From contig NZ_CAJFCL010000001.1 of NCBI RefSeq assembly GCF_904063065.1, forward strand, positions 620,001 through 684,000: a stretch of 64,000 nt of DNA, in the 5' to 3' direction. Below the pieces are notes generated by a model. That model did no database searches. It was given only the letters and a program-made list of their open reading frames with translations, and was not told the DNA's origin. The DNA is from Pseudomonas paraversuta. GTDB lineage: Bacteria > Pseudomonadota > Gammaproteobacteria > Pseudomonadales > Pseudomonadaceae. Shown one piece after another: positions 61,533 through 64,000 of the stretch (its first letter is position 1; the number at the start of each line of letters is the position of its first letter). A program made the translations under genes and the position numbers.

Positions 61533-62466
61533 CTCAACAAACCTGCTGCCCGGCTCGCGCCGGATTAAACGCTGCTTGCTGCTGCTTGGCTTGCTGTTGG
61601 GCCTTGGTTGCCAACAGGCCTTTGCACTGATTGAAAACAACCTGGCCTGTACCCCGACAGGCACCACAGGTGTGGTGAATCTGGGCGACCTGGCCCCGGG
61701 GCAGTATTTCGAAACAAGAATGACCGGCAGTTGCCGAGTGACGCGCAATTTCCCTTATGGCTCATCGTTGCAACACACCCAGGTCTGGACCGGCACAATA
61801 GACACCGGTTGGCCCATCTATGCGTGGTCGGATGCTGGAGGAGTAGTACCCGAACAGCCTTGGGGCGTCGCATCAACCACTTGCATGTCCCCCAACGGCA
61901 ATGTCTGCCAGAGGTTGCCCGTCGGCACCATCGTTCCCTATAGCGTGCTGTATTACATGCCCTACGGTGTAAAGAACCCTGGTAACTACTCGATTACCTT
62001 TAACCTGACGAGTACCTCAATCAAAGGCTATGAAGGTTATGTCGACAAGATTCAAACCCTGACCCTTAAATTCAGGATTATCAATCCAGCCTGCACCATG
62101 AGTTCAAACAGTGCGCTGAACTTGCCGTTTGGTACTTTGAATTCAAATGACTTCGCGACTTCGCAGCAACTGGCAAATGTCACGCTGAACTGCACCCGCG
62201 GCACCCAGGCAACCGCCACGCTGGTGCCCACGCAAAGCGCTGTGAGTGGCAGCCCCGGGGTTTCGGCGACCACCCTGGCCGGCCTGTCGATGGCCGCCAC
62301 CTGGGCCGATAACAACTCTGCCGTGACCTTCAACAGTCCGCGTACGCTCAACCTGACTACAGGCGCCAATACCATTCGCCTGGGTTTCCGGCCGCGCCTG
62401 AATACCAGTGTTTCACCCACTGGAAGTTTCACCAGCCAATACACCCTCAACATCAACTATCTCTGA
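61525..62466 (+). CDS. Two-domain fimbrial tip adhesin-like protein
   Basis: A 313 aa protein with a signal peptide ending AFA (about residue 34). A distinct N-terminal domain (about 35-195) is rich in Tyr, Trp, Gly and Pro with four Cys. A C-terminal pilin domain (about 196-313) starts NPACTMSSNSALNLPFGTL and ends TSQYTLNINYL. The two-domain plan is that of FimH/PapG-type tip adhesins. The ligand is unknown. The ATG at 61525 follows AAGGT and overlaps the usher stop by 8 bp. Confidence 0.8.
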   Translation: MHNSTNLLPGSRRIKRCLLLLGLLLGLGCQQAFALIENNLACTPTGTTGVVNLGDLAPGQYFETRMTGSCRVTRNFPYGSSLQHTQVWTGTIDTGWPIYAWSDAGGVVPEQPWGVASTTCMSPNGNVCQRLPVGTIVPYSVLYYMPYGVKNPGNYSITFNLTSTSIKGYEGYVDKIQTLTLKFRIINPACTMSSNSALNLPFGTLNSNDFATSQQLANVTLNCTRGTQATATLVPTQSAVSGSPGVSATTLAGLSMAATWADNNSAVTFNSPRTLNLTTGANTIRLGFRPRLNTSVSPTGSFTSQYTLNINYL

Positions 62467-62485
62467 ATGACCACAGGAACCGATC

Positions 62486-62974
62486 ATGAACTTGCGCTTA
62501 TCAATGGCTGCAGCCCTTCTCACTGGTCTGGCGTGCACCTCTTCGTATGCAGACGACACCGTCACCATCAACGTCAGTGGCACCCTGACCAAAGCGCCCT
62601 GCTCCCTGACCAGCAGCAAAACCTTGACTGCCAACTTTGGCAGCATTCGCACCGACCAGATAAGCAGCGCCAGCAGCGTGGATATTCCGGTCACTCTGAA
62701 CTGCCCGGCCAACTCGGCACTGAACGTCAGCATCAAGGCTTCGGGCGTCTATTCAGGCTCCACCACTTATGCGACTACCAGCAAGACCAACCTTGTGTAT
62801 ATGTTGTCGTGGAAAAGTGACAACTCCGTGGCCAATGTCACCGGCACCAAACGCAACCTGACCAATCAAAGCGGCACCGTAAACCTTGGTTTGACCGCCA
62901 AGCTGATTGCGATCGCCGCACAGACCGAGGGTAGTTTCACCGGTTCGTCGGTCATTACCCTCGAGTACCTGTGA
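62486..62974 (+). CDS. Minor fimbrial subunit
   Basis: A 162 aa pilin: signal peptide ending SYA (about residue 22), Cys pair in KAPCSLTSS and LNCPANS, and a C-terminal strand ending SSVITLEYL. Smaller than the major subunit and placed after the adhesin-like gene; likely an adapter or tip fibrillum subunit. The next gene starts 1 bp after its stop. Confidence 0.85.
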   Translation: MNLRLSMAAALLTGLACTSSYADDTVTINVSGTLTKAPCSLTSSKTLTANFGSIRTDQISSASSVDIPVTLNCPANSALNVSIKASGVYSGSTTYATTSKTNLVYMLSWKSDNSVANVTGTKRNLTNQSGTVNLGLTAKLIAIAAQTEGSFTGSSVITLEYL

Positions 62975-62975
62975 G

Positions 62976-63500
62976 ATGTTCATACAGGCCAGAGGCAGCC
63001 TGATTGCAGCACTGCTGGCGAGCGTAACGCTGTGCTGCGGCACAGCGTATGGCGATGAGGAGGCCAGCCGGCTCGATATTACCGGCACCCTGATAAAACC
63101 GCCCTGCACGGCCAGTTTCCCGACGTCGCAGAGTGTCGATATCCCCAAGGCGAGCCTGAGCGTGCTGAGCGCAGACAGTTCTGAATGGACTGATGTGGAC
63201 TTGAACTTTCAATGCCTCAAAGGCAGCCAGGTGCTGCTGCGCTTTAGCGCGGGCAATGGTTCGTTTGACAGCAACACGCTGCGCACCACCCTTGACCGAG
63301 TGGGGTTGAAAACCCGCCTGAGTGATGTCAGCAGCAGCGTCAACACGGTGGATTTGACCCTGGGTGAACAGCATGCCTTCGCAGTTGAAGACACACTGTT
63401 AAAGCTCAAGCTCTCGGTGCGGCCAGTCAGGATCGGCAATCAAATGCCCGCAGTCGGCAGCTACAGTTCAACGCTGTTGATGGAAATGATCTACCAGTAA
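62976..63500 (+). CDS. Minor fimbrial subunit (possible terminator/adapter)
   Basis: A 174 aa pilin-like protein: signal peptide ending AYG (about residue 27), Cys pair in KPPCTASFP and FQCLKGS, and an end STLLMEMIYQ typical of donor-strand pilins. Last gene of the operon. It is convergent with the response regulator; only 10 bp separate their stops. Confidence 0.82.
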   Translation: MFIQARGSLIAALLASVTLCCGTAYGDEEASRLDITGTLIKPPCTASFPTSQSVDIPKASLSVLSADSSEWTDVDLNFQCLKGSQVLLRFSAGNGSFDSNTLRTTLDRVGLKTRLSDVSSSVNTVDLTLGEQHAFAVEDTLLKLKLSVRPVRIGNQMPAVGSYSSTLLMEMIYQ

Positions 63501-63510
63501 ACCCGCTCGG

Positions 63511-64000
63511 TCAGGTGAACAGATTGGCTTTGAGGCACAGGATCAGCAACGCCTGATCATTGTCGACATCAAGCTTGCGCATTGCCGAAATCTTCAGGGT
63601 GCTGATCGTTTTAATACTGCGGTTCAGGCTCTGCGCAACTTCCCCGACCGCCATGCCAGAAGCAAACAGTCGCAGGACCTCGAACTCCTTGACGGTTAAT
63701 TGACTGAGCCTTTGCGCAACATCATCCAGCTCCTCACTCGACGTACCCTCAGGCATGTCTTGCTGGTAATGCCCCTCCCGATAGAACGCATCCAGTGCGA
63801 CCAGAATCTGCTCCAGCCCCGAGCTCTTGGATATGACCCCGCTGATGCCCAAGTCATACAACCAGGTCAAAACCTGCGGATTGGAAATCACTGTCAGCAC
63901 TATGATCCGCGGCTCGGGAAAGTGCCGGCGCAGGTATTCCACCAGACGCGAGCCATCGCCGTAATGTTCATCACCCGGCATGTTGTAGTCCGTGATAATC
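63511..64000 (-). CDS. NarL/FixJ-type response regulator (partial, 5' end outside window)
   Basis: At least 163 residues are visible. The receiver domain is cut at its N-terminus, but the phospho-acceptor Asp is present in TDYNMPGDEHY (Asp codon at 63988-63990). The conserved Thr/Ser and Lys region follows, in LTVISNPQVL and GVISKSSGLEQIL. A LuxR-type helix-turn-helix ends the protein (LTVKEFEVLRLFASG, then SIKTISTLKISAMRKL). The internal Met at 63981 is not the start. Likely partner of the hybrid kinase across the fimbrial operon, as RcsB or RocA are for Cup fimbriae. Confidence 0.9.
   Translation of the reverse strand, partial: IITDYNMPGDEHYGDGSRLVEYLRRHFPEPRIIVLTVISNPQVLTWLYDLGISGVISKSSGLEQILVALDAFYREGHYQQDMPEGTSSEELDDVAQRLSQLTVKEFEVLRLFASGMAVGEVAQSLNRSIKTISTLKISAMRKLDVDNDQALLILCLKANLFT

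Overview
This window is chromosomal DNA from a Pseudomonas species. The gene neighbourhoods match the core Pseudomonas order I know: fagA-fumC-orfX, pmbA/tldD, rng-maf-mreDCB, gatCAB, upp-uraA, hemH, murI-moeB-prmC-prfA-hemA, lolB-ispE-tRNA-Gln-prs-rplY-pth-ychF and tRNA-Met. REP-like GAGCGAGCTTGC and GGGAGCTGGCTTGC repeats sit in several intergenic gaps. The species cannot be fixed from sequence alone; a fluorescens/fragi-type environmental pseudomonad is likely. All genes look intact and there are no intergenic gaps over about 300 bp.

Layout. 1-1.94 kb: a Fur-controlled iron-starvation operon (fagA-fumC-orfX), with orfX cut by the left edge. 2-12.6 kb: TldD/PmbA protease halves with darP between them, a nitrilase-family hydrolase, the YhdP envelope protein, RNase G and Maf. 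12.6-15.3 kb: the mreBCD cell-shape genes. 15.6-18.8 kb: the GatCAB amidotransferase. 18.9-25.7 kb: an RlpA-like lipoprotein, a cation antiporter, an AEC carrier, a WbuC-type cupin, hpt, upp-uraA and hemH.

25.7-35.9 kb is the most interesting region, a probable light-response cluster. A bacterial renalase gene is followed by a tightly packed eight-gene operon: DUF523/DUF1722 protein, MerR-type regulator, photolyase, short-chain dehydrogenase, FAD amine-oxidase-like protein, DUF1365 protein, CFA-synthase-like methyltransferase and DUF2878 membrane protein. The operon promoter carries two exact TGTACA-N12-TGTACA elements 50 bp apart, one overlapping the -35 and one just past the predicted start of transcription. 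A one-mismatch copy lies before the renalase gene. The regulator has lost the cobalamin-binding motif of CarH/class I LitR, so it fits the B12-independent class II LitR type.

36-48.9 kb is core again: YkgJ-type protein, PagL, the divergent hemA-prfA-prmC-moeB-murI and TPR-lolB-ispE-tRNA-Gln-prs-rplY-pth-ychF blocks, and a large nested inverted repeat between rplY and pth. The 3' part of ispE is unusually AT-rich.

49-64 kb is more accessory: a FUSC-family protein, an Fsr-like MFS exporter, tRNA-Met, and a GlcD-like FAD dehydrogenase divergent from a GntR/FCD regulator. A chaperone-usher fimbrial operon (pilin, chaperone, usher, tip-adhesin-like, two further pilins) is flanked by an RcsC/BvgS-like hybrid kinase with a terminal HPt domain and by a NarL/FixJ-type response regulator cut by the right edge. 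This resembles the Rcs/Roc control of Cup fimbriae in P. aeruginosa.
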